A DNA stretch of 64,000 nt from an uncultured Bacilli bacterium (GTDB taxonomy: Bacteria > Bacillota_I > Bacilli_A > RF39 > UBA660), in assembly GCA_934096815.1 (NCBI GenBank), contig CAKOMY010000001.1, forward strand, positions 1 to 64,000. The letters are read 5' to 3'. The position numbers and the translations under genes are program-made. The notes beneath the pieces were generated by a model. That model saw nothing but the letters and a program-made list of their open reading frames with translations, did not search any database and was not told the origin of the DNA. Below, piece by piece: positions 9,313-17,101 of the stretch (positions are counted from its first letter, which is position 1; the number at the start of each line of letters is the position of its first letter).

Positions 9313-10491
9313 TTATTTTTTGATAATGTTTAAATCGACGTTTCCTTCAATACCGGGAACTATGCCACTTGCGGTTTGTTGCCAAATATTGTATTTATTT
9401 TGATAATTTGTTTTTTCAGTATAGTGAGCAAGCCAAATGTTGTAATCGTTTAAATCCCATACTTTTTCTAAGTAGGAAGCACTACCATATAGGCCAGATG
9501 AATATCCTTTCTCGATTAGACGATTCATAAAGTTCTCGGCAATTAGGTTAAGTTTTACATAACTAATATGAAATGAATTAAAATCATCCCAACATTCCCA
9601 ATCAAAATAAATAGGTAGTTCTAGCTTTTCATTGTTTAAATTATCGATAATCCAGTCGGCTTCTTTAATGCTTTGTTCTAAATCATGAGCTTTACTATAG
9701 AAATATAGTCCAACATTTAAGCCATGTTCATGAGCAAGCTTTAGATTACGCTCAAATCGATTATCCATTATTATACGATTATCAGTTGTGGAAAAGCCAA
9801 TACGAATTAAAATGTTTTTAATACCACTTTCAGTTAAGGCATCGTAATCAATATCACCTTGCCAAGTTGAAACGTCAATTGCAAGTTCATTTGTTGTATT
9901 GTTAATGTATTTGTTATTAAATTCAGATAACGTGATTGTTTTAGGAGTGTAAGGAGTTGATTGTTCTATTTTATCTTTAATAACTAAGTTAAAGGGACTT
10001 TCAGTTAAATTACCATTACTATCTTTAGCAGTAAAGTATAGTTTATAAGTACCAACTTTGTTAGTATCAAATTCGCCTTTAATGCTACATTGTAAATAAT
10101 CATCGTAATTATCACCGCAAATTATTTTATCTAGTAGATTAACGTCTGTTCCTTTTTCATAAGTATAGGTTGTTCGATGAAGGATCATTGGTTTAGTTGT
10201 ATCTTTAATATTTATTTCAAATTTAAAAGTGTGTTTGTTTTCTTCTTCATCTACATAATTAAATTTTATTTCTTTTGTTCCTAAGATAAGTGTATCAATT
10301 TTGAAATCTTCATATTTGTAATTATCGGGTAATGTTATTAAATCTGATAAATTAATTTTTTCATTATATTCAATATCATTTTTAATTACATTTATTTTTA
10401 TATCAGGAGTAGTTATGGTTTCAACTTCTTTATTTGAACAACCAAATGTGAACAAAATAAGTAAATTTAATAGGATTATTTTATATTTCAT
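9313..10491 (-). CDS. Exported GH25 muramidase (lysozyme) with Ig-like domain
   Basis: Cell-wall hydrolase that cuts the MurNAc-GlcNAc bond of peptidoglycan; 392 residues. The N-terminus is an export signal (MKYKIILLNLLILFTFGC); the Cys could be lipidated although Thr-Phe-Gly is a poor lipobox. Residues about 30-105 and 105-175 look like two Ig-like or DUF5011-type beta domains (DTTKPMILHRTTYTYEKGTD). Residues about 200-390 are the GH25 barrel: LAIDVSTWQGDIDY carries the first catalytic Asp, and PIYFDWECWDD carries the Asp/Glu pair. AAGGAGG precedes the ATG. The protein is probably anchored outside the membrane and acts in wall remodelling. Confidence 0.9.
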   Translation of the reverse strand: MKYKIILLNLLILFTFGCSNKEVETITTPDIKINVIKNDIEYNEKINLSDLITLPDNYKYEDFKIDTLILGTKEIKFNYVDEEENKHTFKFEINIKDTTKPMILHRTTYTYEKGTDVNLLDKIICGDNYDDYLQCSIKGEFDTNKVGTYKLYFTAKDSNGNLTESPFNLVIKDKIEQSTPYTPKTITLSEFNNKYINNTTNELAIDVSTWQGDIDYDALTESGIKNILIRIGFSTTDNRIIMDNRFERNLKLAHEHGLNVGLYFYSKAHDLEQSIKEADWIIDNLNNEKLELPIYFDWECWDDFNSFHISYVKLNLIAENFMNRLIEKGYSSGLYGSASYLEKVWDLNDYNIWLAHYTEKTNYQNKYNIWQQTASGIVPGIEGNVDLNIIKK

Positions 10492-10505
10492 TTAACCTCC
10501 TTATA

Positions 10506-10733
10506 TTAATTATTTAAAAATTCTTTAATTTTTTTGCCTTTTGAAGTTGTTAAGGTATATTCTTTCAAAAATTCATCAAAGTAATTTAATAATTTGTAGT
10601 ATCTTTTTGCTCCATCAACTGTTTTTTGAAGTTTATTATTTTCATATTCTTTTTTAAATTTATTTGAATCTTTTTCTTTTTTGCCATAAGATGTTAATAA
10701 AACTAGAGTTATCAACAATATTATTATTTTCAT
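10506..10733 (-). pseudogene. Probable remnant of a thioredoxin-like lipoprotein
   Basis: A 75-residue ORF with a hydrophobic N-terminus (MKIIILLITLVLLTSYGKKE) that looks exactly like a lipoprotein signal except that the expected Cys after the Leu-Thr-Ser is Tyr. After it comes KDSNKFKKEYE, a start typical of thioredoxin-like lipoproteins of this group, then an abrupt change to a Lys-rich end with no thioredoxin core. I read it as a lipoprotein that lost its lipid-anchor Cys and most of its domain, either a pseudogene or a short inner-membrane peptide. It lies beyond the terminator of the zinc-efflux operon and 14 bases before the GH25 gene. The ribosome binding site is weak. Confidence 0.45.
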
Positions 10734-10790
10734 TATATTTTTTCTTTCATTACATACTTATTTTATCATTATTTATTTTTGTTAAGCAAG

Positions 10791-10826
10791 AAAAAACAAA
10801 TAAGTTCGGAGTGAAACTTATTTGTT
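10791..10826 (-). terminator. Intrinsic terminator of the metal-efflux operon
   Basis: A perfect 11-base stem ACAAATAAGTT/AACTTATTTGT with an eight-base loop is followed on the minus strand by TTTTTT. It closes the transcript that begins at the ArsR-type gene. Confidence 0.9.
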
Positions 10827-10853
10827 ATATAGTTTGGCTATTTTTTAGGTTAA

Positions 10854-11093
10854 TTAAATTGCGTATTCTTTTATATATTTTGATATTTCTCTTTCAGTTA
10901 GAACTTTTCCTTCGCTTATAACATTGTCATTAATAATTAGTAAGGGAGGATTTTTTACAGTATAGTTTTTATCACTTATAACGTTTAGAATGTTTGGTTC
11001 TTGATCCATTTTTAAATTATTAATTGATTTTTTAATATTTTTAATTAATTTTATTTTGTTACTTGAATTAGTTCCAACTATTTTTATATTCAT
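10854..11093 (-). CDS. Small thioredoxin-like protein (MTH895 type) lacking both active-site cysteines
   Basis: A 79-residue protein with the complete fold of the small archaeal/bacterial thioredoxins (redox-active disulfide protein 2 family): MNIKIVGTNSSNKIKLIKNI at the N-terminus, a central helix, a cis-proline loop PPLLIINDNVISEGKV and a final helix. The family normally has GTGCxxC after the first strand; here it is GTNSSNK, so both cysteines are gone. It cannot do disulfide chemistry. GAAGG precedes the ATG. It is the last gene of the zinc/cadmium efflux operon, before the terminator. It may now bind metal or a partner, or be a neutral relic; the frame is intact. Confidence 0.75.
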   Translation of the reverse strand: MNIKIVGTNSSNKIKLIKNIKKSINNLKMDQEPNILNVISDKNYTVKNPPLLIINDNVISEGKVLTEREISKYIKEYAI

Positions 11094-11239
11094 TAATTTC
11101 CTTCTTTCATTTATTTATATCTTTTAATTATTTACTTCTTAGATGTGATTTTATTTTTTTAATATATTTTATCACTTCTCCTTTCGACAATTAAATGATA
11201 TCTAATTAATGTGAAAATGATGAGAAAATTGTATGAAAT

Positions 11240-13291
11240 TTATTTGATTTTATGTTTTAGGATTCTGGTTGTGTTTAGAATGGTTAAAACTGTTACGCCT
11301 GTATCAGCAAATACGGCAGATGCCATTGAGGATAAGTTCATACTTGTTAAGATTAAAATGATTACTTTAGTGCCAATTGAAAATATTAAATTTTCTTTAA
11401 TTATTTTAGTTGTATATTTAGAAATATCAATAGCTTGTCTTATTTTACCTGGATCATCGTCAATTATAACGATGTCTGATGCTTCAATAGCAGAACTACT
11501 TCCAATGTTTCCCATAGAAAAACCGATGTTTGATGCTACAATTGAAGGAGCATCATTAATTCCATCGCCAACAAATCCGACTAAATTATTATCTTTATTC
11601 ATTTCTTTTAATAATTCATTATATTTTTGGTTTGGTAATAATTCATATTTTACTTCATCAATATTAATTTTTTTGGCTATTTCTTCGGCTATTTCTTTTT
11701 TATCTCCGGTAAACATCATAGTTTTAATATTAAGTTTTTTTAACTCAGAAATCACTTTCTTGGAATTAGGTTTAATTTTATCTTCAAGTTCTATTTTAGC
11801 AATTATTTTACTATCTACTTTTAAGAATATTCCTTTTTCTAGTTCTTTAGATTTAACAAATTCAGCACTACCGATTTTAACTTTAGTTGAATCTATTTCA
11901 TAAGAAATACCTTTTCCAGAAATTTCTTTAAAGTTTTTAACATCTTTGGTATTAGTTTTTTTATTAAAATATTTTACTATTGATTTACCAATAGGATGAT
12001 TGCTTAAAGATTCTCCTTTTACATAATAATTTATAATATCGTTTTTTGAATATTTATTATCTAAAATAATTAAATTTAAATCTTCAAAGTTACCGGTTGT
12101 AATTGTGCCGGTTTTATCAAAGATTATAGTATTTAATTTACGTAAGTTATCTAGGTAGTCGCTTCCTTTAATAAGGATTCCATTTTTAGATGAAACTCCG
12201 ATACCGGAAAAATATGATAGTGGCACGGAAATAGCAATAGCACATGGGCAAGAAATAACTAGATAGGTTAAGGCAATGTTTAAGGATTCTTTTAATGTAT
12301 AATCAAAGAAGATTGGATAGGTTATAAATACGATAATTGAAAGTATTAAGACAACTGGTGTATATATTTTAGCAGCGTGAGAAACAAAATTTTCAGTTTT
12401 TGCCTTTTTATCGCTTGCATTTTCAATAAGTTCTAAGATTTGAGCAACTGTTGAATTTTCATAATCTTTAGTTACTTTTATTTCTAGGATATTTTCCATG
12501 TTAATGGTTCCAGATAATACTTCATCTTGTTCTTTAACACTTACTAATTTTGATTCTCCGGTTAGAGAACTGTTATTTAATTTAGAATTTCCTTTAATTA
12601 TTATTCCATCTAATGGGATTTTTTCTCCTTTTTTAACAATGATTATTTCGCCTATTTTAACGTCTTCAGGATTTACTATTACTTGTTCATTATTTCTTAA
12701 AACGCATGCGTAATCTGATTTAATATCCATTAGATTTGATATGCTTTTACGGGAATTGTTAAGAGCTAGATTTTCTAATATCTTACCTATTTGATATAGG
12801 AAGATAACCATTAATCCTTCTATTTCTTTACCAATTAGAAAGGCTCCTACACAAGAAATACTTATTAACATATTTTCATTTATAATATGGGATTTGATAA
12901 GCATCTTTATTGCTTTTATGGTTGTTTTAGATAGTAGAACAATTAAAGCAAAAATACTTAATATTTCATTTATTATTTTATTTTGATTAAATAAATGAGA
13001 TAACAAGATTAAAAATAGGCCAACAATTAATATAATTATATCTTTTTTCATGTTATTTTTAGCATCAATATTTTCATTTAGTTCTAAAATGGTTATATCT
13101 GGTTCAACTTCTTTAGATTTTTTACTAACATATTTTTTAATATTTTTAGTTAACGTTGTTTCTAATGTTAAAGTTGATTTACTAAAGTTGCAAGATACAT
13201 TTTTTAAGTTTAGATCTTTGTTTAAGTGATTTTCTAACTCTTTAGCACAATTTGCACAGTCAAGGTTTTCAATTTTATATTTATATTTCAT
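11240..13291 (-). CDS. Zn2+/Cd2+/Pb2+-exporting P1B-type ATPase
   Basis: Heavy-metal efflux pump of about 683 residues. An N-terminal heavy-metal-associated domain holds the metal-binding motif NLDCANCAKEL. The membrane domain carries the Cys-Pro-Cys motif (ISCPCAIAIS), the phosphorylation site DKTGTITTG and the hinge GDGINDAPSIVASNIGFSMG. Late in the last helix is ADTGVTVLTILN, whose Asp corresponds to the acidic residue characteristic of the Zn/Cd/Pb subgroup (ZntA/CadA, P1B-2) and not of copper pumps. I prefer the ATG at 13291; a TTG at 13303 is also open. The start lies inside the ArsR-type gene, so the two are coupled. Expression should rise when metal displaces the repressor. Confidence 0.92.
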   Translation of the reverse strand: MKYKYKIENLDCANCAKELENHLNKDLNLKNVSCNFSKSTLTLETTLTKNIKKYVSKKSKEVEPDITILELNENIDAKNNMKKDIIILIVGLFLILLSHLFNQNKIINEILSIFALIVLLSKTTIKAIKMLIKSHIINENMLISISCVGAFLIGKEIEGLMVIFLYQIGKILENLALNNSRKSISNLMDIKSDYACVLRNNEQVIVNPEDVKIGEIIIVKKGEKIPLDGIIIKGNSKLNNSSLTGESKLVSVKEQDEVLSGTINMENILEIKVTKDYENSTVAQILELIENASDKKAKTENFVSHAAKIYTPVVLILSIIVFITYPIFFDYTLKESLNIALTYLVISCPCAIAISVPLSYFSGIGVSSKNGILIKGSDYLDNLRKLNTIIFDKTGTITTGNFEDLNLIILDNKYSKNDIINYYVKGESLSNHPIGKSIVKYFNKKTNTKDVKNFKEISGKGISYEIDSTKVKIGSAEFVKSKELEKGIFLKVDSKIIAKIELEDKIKPNSKKVISELKKLNIKTMMFTGDKKEIAEEIAKKINIDEVKYELLPNQKYNELLKEMNKDNNLVGFVGDGINDAPSIVASNIGFSMGNIGSSSAIEASDIVIIDDDPGKIRQAIDISKYTTKIIKENLIFSIGTKVIILILTSMNLSSMASAVFADTGVTVLTILNTTRILKHKIK

Positions 13292-13568
13292 CAATATGTT
13301 CAACTCCTACTCTAAATATTTTTTCAACATGGTCATCAGCCAAACTATATATCGTGCTTTGTCCTTCTTTACGATATTTAACTAATTTGGATTGTTTTAG
13401 AATCCTTAGTTGATGAGAGATAGCTGATTGGGTAGAATTTGTTAACTCGGCTATTTCACTTACGCATAACTCCTTTTCTAATAAACAATTAATTATTTTG
13501 ATTCTAGTAGAATCACCAAATATTTTAAATAACTCTGATAGGTCGATTACTTGATCATCATTTAACAT
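13281..13568 (-). CDS. ArsR/SmtB-family zinc-responsive repressor
   Basis: Winged-helix repressor of 95 residues from the ATG at 13568, chosen because AAGGAG stands six bases upstream; an upstream ATG at 13598 overlaps the operator. The recognition region ELCVSEIAELTNSTQSAISH is standard. The last helix has DDHVEKIFRVGVEHIDE: Asp, His two later, His eleven later and Glu three after that match the alpha-5 Zn(II) site of SmtB (Asp104, His106, His117, Glu120). The alpha-3 cysteine of ELCV is present as well, as in CadC-like sensors. It should release its operator on Zn2+ and derepress itself and the ATPase, whose start it overlaps. Confidence 0.92.
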   Translation of the reverse strand: MLNDDQVIDLSELFKIFGDSTRIKIINCLLEKELCVSEIAELTNSTQSAISHQLRILKQSKLVKYRKEGQSTIYSLADDHVEKIFRVGVEHIDEI

Positions 13569-13580
13569 AATTTTCTCCTT

Positions 13581-13633
13581 ATATGAACGTTTGCTCATAT
13601 ATTCATTATATGTATAATAAAAAATAAAGTCAA
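13581..13633 (-). promoter_or_regulatory. Promoter and ArsR-type operator of the metal-efflux operon
   Basis: Minus strand: -35 TTGACT (13633-13628), 17-base spacer, -10 TATAAT (13610-13605). The imperfect palindrome ATATGAGCAAACGTTCATAT (13600-13581) covers the expected start site and matches the usual 12-2-12 ArsR/SmtB operator. AAGGAG follows immediately. Confidence 0.85.
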
Positions 13634-13646
13634 TATTAACTTTATT
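13617..13646 (-). terminator. Terminator of the surface-protein gene, overlapping the efflux promoter
   Basis: Minus strand AATAAAGT and ACTTTATT form a perfect eight-base stem with an eight-base loop followed by TTTT. The -35 hexamer of the ArsR-type operon lies in the loop and 3' arm. Confidence 0.5.
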
Positions 13647-13667
13647 TTTCTTAATGCTTGCTATATA

Positions 13668-15209
13668 TCACTCAAGTGTATATGCATTTTCTATACTTTC
13701 ACCTGTTCCTCCAGCTATCACGACATCAGATTTTAAGAAAAGGGCTGGACGCACAACATAAGTGCTGCCCGCACCGCTGTCGCCGACATCCCCTTCCAAA
13801 CGGACACGGAACACAAGATTCGCACCGCCAGAATAAGGGGACAATGTCCATTGATATGCACTATTAAACAACCAGTTTTCATTTTTACAATTAGATGACC
13901 CTAATCCGTTTCTACATGTTGTATCCGTTGAGGCATAGCCATAATCACTTGGATATATTAGAGCTATTTTTCCATCCCATGTGTTGGTTCTTGGTACATT
14001 ATCACTTGGTGTACTTATCAGTGTTGTACTTCTTTCTTGATTATATGAATTTAGTACACTTAATCCAGATGTTGTTCTACTTGTGTTCCATCTTACTTTT
14101 GCTACTTTATCTATTGATGAAGACTTTATATTTTTAATATATTTATATGTCCCATTTTTAGCATTATTTGCCCCATTAAACCATTTAGTTTCTCCAGTTG
14201 TTTTATTTGATAAATAACCATCGGCAATATCACTTCGACAATATTTTAAATTTTCACTGCCATCACAATTGAGTTCATACATTAAATCGGCTTGGCTCCA
14301 TTCATTAATACCATATCCATAATTTATTGCTGATTCGGAACTATCCCATGTATATGATCCTAAAGATTCATTTCTTACTATTTTTACTAAATTTTCATAT
14401 TTCTTTGTTTCAACATTATATATATTAAATATTCCAATTATTCGCCATATTTCATCATTAAATTTTAGATAGTTCTTTGGTGATGCTCCTGCATACCTTA
14501 AATTTACATCTTTAGTGTCATCTATAAATAATCCACTACTTGATACTCCATTTGTCTTTGTTTCTTTATCATAAAGAGCCATTAATGTATCAGTTGCTGA
14601 TTCTTCATAATTAACAACTATTTCACCTGTTAGTATTTTTCCTTTTTCAGCATCTTGGTTTTCGCCGGTATCAGGAAATTGAATCTTTAAATTAAAGGTA
14701 ATTGTTTGATTTGATGTGTTTGCTTTAAAATCTCCTTTTGCGAGTTCTAAGTATCTATTACCTTTTTTTAGTGTTCCTGTAGTATATCCTGTTTCAGTAG
14801 TATTTCCTGGTATTGTTTGATTTACTGTTCCTACTAGCGTGCTTGTAATATTTGAGTTTGCATTCGTTCTTTTAATATAATAATGTATTTGTCCATCACT
14901 AAACTCTGATATATAATTAATTCCTACTTTATAGGGCATTGTTAGTCCACTAGTTGTATTTGTTCCGGTTAATGTAAACGTTTTATCTATTAAAATCTTA
15001 TCACTTGGCTGTATATCTTCACTTGATAATAATTTACTAGATCCATCGGCATAACTTATTACCATTTTACCACTTGTTGCTGATATTACTGATGTACTTC
15101 CTTTATTATTTAAAGCAGTAAAATAAGAATAAGTTATTCCAATAAATAACACTATCATCATTGTTATTGTTGATAAAACTACAATTGTTCTTACTTTTTG
15201 TTCATTCAT
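13668..15209 (-). CDS. Surface protein with N-terminal anchor and lectin-fold-like variable C-terminus
   Basis: A 513-residue protein. Residues about 8-30 form one hydrophobic segment (signal or anchor) ending TYSYF, like SipW/TasA-type exported proteins. Residues 35-205 are Thr/Ser-rich and beta-like. From about 225 a second domain has WRIIG and WDGKIALIYPSDY motifs and ends with WTLSPYSGG, a variable stretch, then VRPALFLKSDV and a Gly-Thr-Gly-Glu tail. This C-terminus has the layout of C-type-lectin/FGE-like (DUF6273-like) domains. The last 100 or so bases of the variable part are about 60% G+C, against roughly 30% in the rest of the gene. An AGGAAGG site precedes the ATG; the promoter has a poly-G spacer. 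The ligand is unknown. Confidence 0.7.
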   Translation of the reverse strand: MNEQKVRTIVVLSTITMMIVLFIGITYSYFTALNNKGSTSVISATSGKMVISYADGSSKLLSSEDIQPSDKILIDKTFTLTGTNTTSGLTMPYKVGINYISEFSDGQIHYYIKRTNANSNITSTLVGTVNQTIPGNTTETGYTTGTLKKGNRYLELAKGDFKANTSNQTITFNLKIQFPDTGENQDAEKGKILTGEIVVNYEESATDTLMALYDKETKTNGVSSSGLFIDDTKDVNLRYAGASPKNYLKFNDEIWRIIGIFNIYNVETKKYENLVKIVRNESLGSYTWDSSESAINYGYGINEWSQADLMYELNCDGSENLKYCRSDIADGYLSNKTTGETKWFNGANNAKNGTYKYIKNIKSSSIDKVAKVRWNTSRTTSGLSVLNSYNQERSTTLISTPSDNVPRTNTWDGKIALIYPSDYGYASTDTTCRNGLGSSNCKNENWLFNSAYQWTLSPYSGGANLVFRVRLEGDVGDSGAGSTYVVRPALFLKSDVVIAGGTGESIENAYTLE

Positions 15210-15239
15210 TCTTCTTTATCCTTCCTATATCATAGTCAA

Positions 15240-15268
15240 ATTATATCGCCATTTACCCCCCCCGTCAA
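15240..15268 (-). promoter_or_regulatory. Promoter with poly-G spacer for the surface protein
   Basis: Minus strand: -35 TTGACG (15268-15263), then a run of eight G (15263-15256, the first being the last base of the -35), then TAAATGGCGA and -10 TATAAT (15245-15240). The spacer is exactly 17 bases. Because the homopolymer lies between the two hexamers, a gain or loss of one G would change spacing and promoter strength. Confidence 0.75.
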
Positions 15269-15314
15269 GCGAACACGGGTTTGTTTTATAACCTTTTTTG
15301 CTACACTTGACGGG
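15261..15314. repeat. Nine-base inverted repeat around the surface-protein -35 region
   Basis: CCCGTCAAG at 15261-15269 and its exact complement CTTGACGGG at 15306-15314 flank 36 bases. The left arm includes the -35 hexamer. Between them, CGAACACGGGTTTG (15270-15283) resembles the Gram-positive SOS box. The role could be an operator or an RNA/DNA hairpin; I cannot tell which. Confidence 0.6.
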
Positions 15315-15360
15315 TCATAGATAGTACAAAATAAACTACAAATTATTTAAAGGATATTAA

Positions 15361-15391
15361 GACAAAATAAAAGAAGACTATTTCTAGTCTT
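15361..15391 (-). terminator. Intrinsic terminator after the 15390-17000 gene
   Basis: Minus strand AAGACTA/TAGTCTT with a four-base loop, followed by CTTTTATTTTG. The stem overlaps the stop codon of the gene. Confidence 0.75.
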
Positions 15392-17000
15392 ATCTTCTCA
15401 TACCAGTATAATGTTCTTGATACCAGTTTTGGCTTTCGTTAGACATTCCTGTATCTATTTCGTGTTCTTTTTCTTTTTCTTGTGTATACATTTCTATAGT
15501 TTCTTTTATTTTAGAAATGTAATTTATTTGTTCTTCGGTTAATAGACTAGGATTTATAGCATAAACTTGTTCTAGGGCAACTAATTCTTTTTTCCAAGCT
15601 TCCAATCTATTTTGACTTAAATTATTAGGATGTTCTGGACTATTTTGCCAATTTTCTTTTGCCTCATTTTCTTTTTGAATTTTATCACGTAACTCTTGTT
15701 GTTTTTGTAAGCGTTCTTGTCTCTTAGCTTGATATTCTTTAAATTCTTCTGATTGTAATTTTCCACTAATAAAAATTATTTGTTCTTGTTCTGGAGATAA
15801 AGGAATACCGGCATTTCTTAACATTTCTAAGCCTTGTCCTTCTTTTATAATTTGTTCAGAGCTTTTTGAAGGTTGCGAACCTAAAATAGGTTCATTTGTT
15901 TCTTTACTATTTTGATTTGTTGATATATCTTGTGTTTTGCTTTCTATTGTTTTAGATTCTGATTCTTGTTTTTTAATTGGCATATTAGATATTGAATATA
16001 TAGTTCTTAATTCTTCAGGTGCTAATTTATTTTTTTCTGTTTCTTCTTTAAATGATCCGGAAATTGAAAATCTTCTAAGACCGTCTTCACCAACTGGAAC
16101 AGAAGAAAGATTTCTATATAAGCTTTGAACATCTTCTGATTGATATAACATGTTATAATATGTTGGATCATCTATCGTATTTTGAGTTTGTTCTAAACAT
16201 AATTGTCCATGAATGTTTCTATCAACTGATAAATTATTAAAGTAACTTGCACCAGGATATAAATCATTAATAGATTCTAAAAATTTGTTATCAGCTGGTG
16301 TTCTAAGAGTTGGAATATTTAACATGTAATTATATAATTTTTTATTAAACTCTTCGGCATTTGCTGGTGAAAAATAATTGTCTTGAGGATACATTTTAGG
16401 ATATCCATTATCCATGTATAAATTTTTTTGACTATCTAACGTTATTAGAGTTTGTGCACAAATAGCAGTACAAGGTATAATATCTTTTTCAAGTTGCTTT
16501 GGTCTTAAATCCATAACTGCACTCATTCCTTTTTCTTTACCAATAATTGTAAATCTATAGTAATTACGTAAATTATCATTATAGCTTGGTGCAATTATTA
16601 AACAATTTCCTCCATTTTGATATATTTCTGCTTTATCAATAGGGACATTTGTTGATAAGTCTTTTAAAGTACCATCTTCATTTTTTATATATACTCTGCT
16701 TATATCAATGCCTTTTAAATATGCTGCAATAGGAACTAAATCAAATACTTGATTATAATCATACATACTATTTCTTATTCCTTTTATATGTTCCTTTTCA
16801 TTTGCAGTATAGGTAGATATTGAATCCACTTTTTCTTCTTCTCTAGCAAAATATTGTTTGATTCCATCAATTTCTTTTTGGTGATTACTAATAAACTCAC
16901 TATTTTTATCGATTATTTCAATAATATTAGGATTGTTTTTTAGAAGTACTTGTTCATAAAATAATTTTAATATTTCTTCCATACTGTAATTTTTCTCCAT
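15390..17000 (-). CDS. Hypothetical soluble protein with charged coiled-coil C-terminus
   Basis: A 536-residue protein I do not recognise. It has no signal peptide and no membrane segment. Residues 1-75 are helical and acidic; 80-300 are mixed and contain two Cys (IPCTAICAQTLITL) and several Tyr/Asn-rich turns; about 320-400 is a Ser/Thr/Gln/Glu-rich linker; 405-540 is a highly charged, Gln/Lys/Glu-rich helical region (YQAKRQERLQKQQELRDKIQ) likely to be a coiled coil. AGAGAGG precedes the ATG. A TTGACA hexamer about 55 bases upstream may be its -35. It is a monocistronic unit with its own terminator, next to the phase-variable-looking surface gene but not obviously linked to it. Confidence 0.6.
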   Translation of the reverse strand: MEKNYSMEEILKLFYEQVLLKNNPNIIEIIDKNSEFISNHQKEIDGIKQYFAREEEKVDSISTYTANEKEHIKGIRNSMYDYNQVFDLVPIAAYLKGIDISRVYIKNEDGTLKDLSTNVPIDKAEIYQNGGNCLIIAPSYNDNLRNYYRFTIIGKEKGMSAVMDLRPKQLEKDIIPCTAICAQTLITLDSQKNLYMDNGYPKMYPQDNYFSPANAEEFNKKLYNYMLNIPTLRTPADNKFLESINDLYPGASYFNNLSVDRNIHGQLCLEQTQNTIDDPTYYNMLYQSEDVQSLYRNLSSVPVGEDGLRRFSISGSFKEETEKNKLAPEELRTIYSISNMPIKKQESESKTIESKTQDISTNQNSKETNEPILGSQPSKSSEQIIKEGQGLEMLRNAGIPLSPEQEQIIFISGKLQSEEFKEYQAKRQERLQKQQELRDKIQKENEAKENWQNSPEHPNNLSQNRLEAWKKELVALEQVYAINPSLLTEEQINYISKIKETIEMYTQEKEKEHEIDTGMSNESQNWYQEHYTGMRR

Positions 17001-17101
17001 AATTACAACCTCTCTTTCAGTTTTATGGTAGTTTATATTTTATATATTGTCAATATAATGTTTAGTTTTGTTGAATTGCAACGTAAAGTTTATGTAAATT
17101 A

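Noticed and set aside
11100..11175. A 15-codon GTG ORF with a nearby AAAGGAG in the gap after the P-type ATPase
   Set aside because: The spacing from AGGAG to GTG is two bases, too short; no other support.
13668..15209. A complete diversity-generating retroelement in the window
   Set aside because: No reverse transcriptase or second copy of the patch is present; only the possible variable region can be argued.
15261..15314. Invertible promoter
   Set aside because: The -35 lies inside the repeat arm and would be restored by inversion, so an inversion switch of that hexamer is not supported; arms of nine bases are also short.
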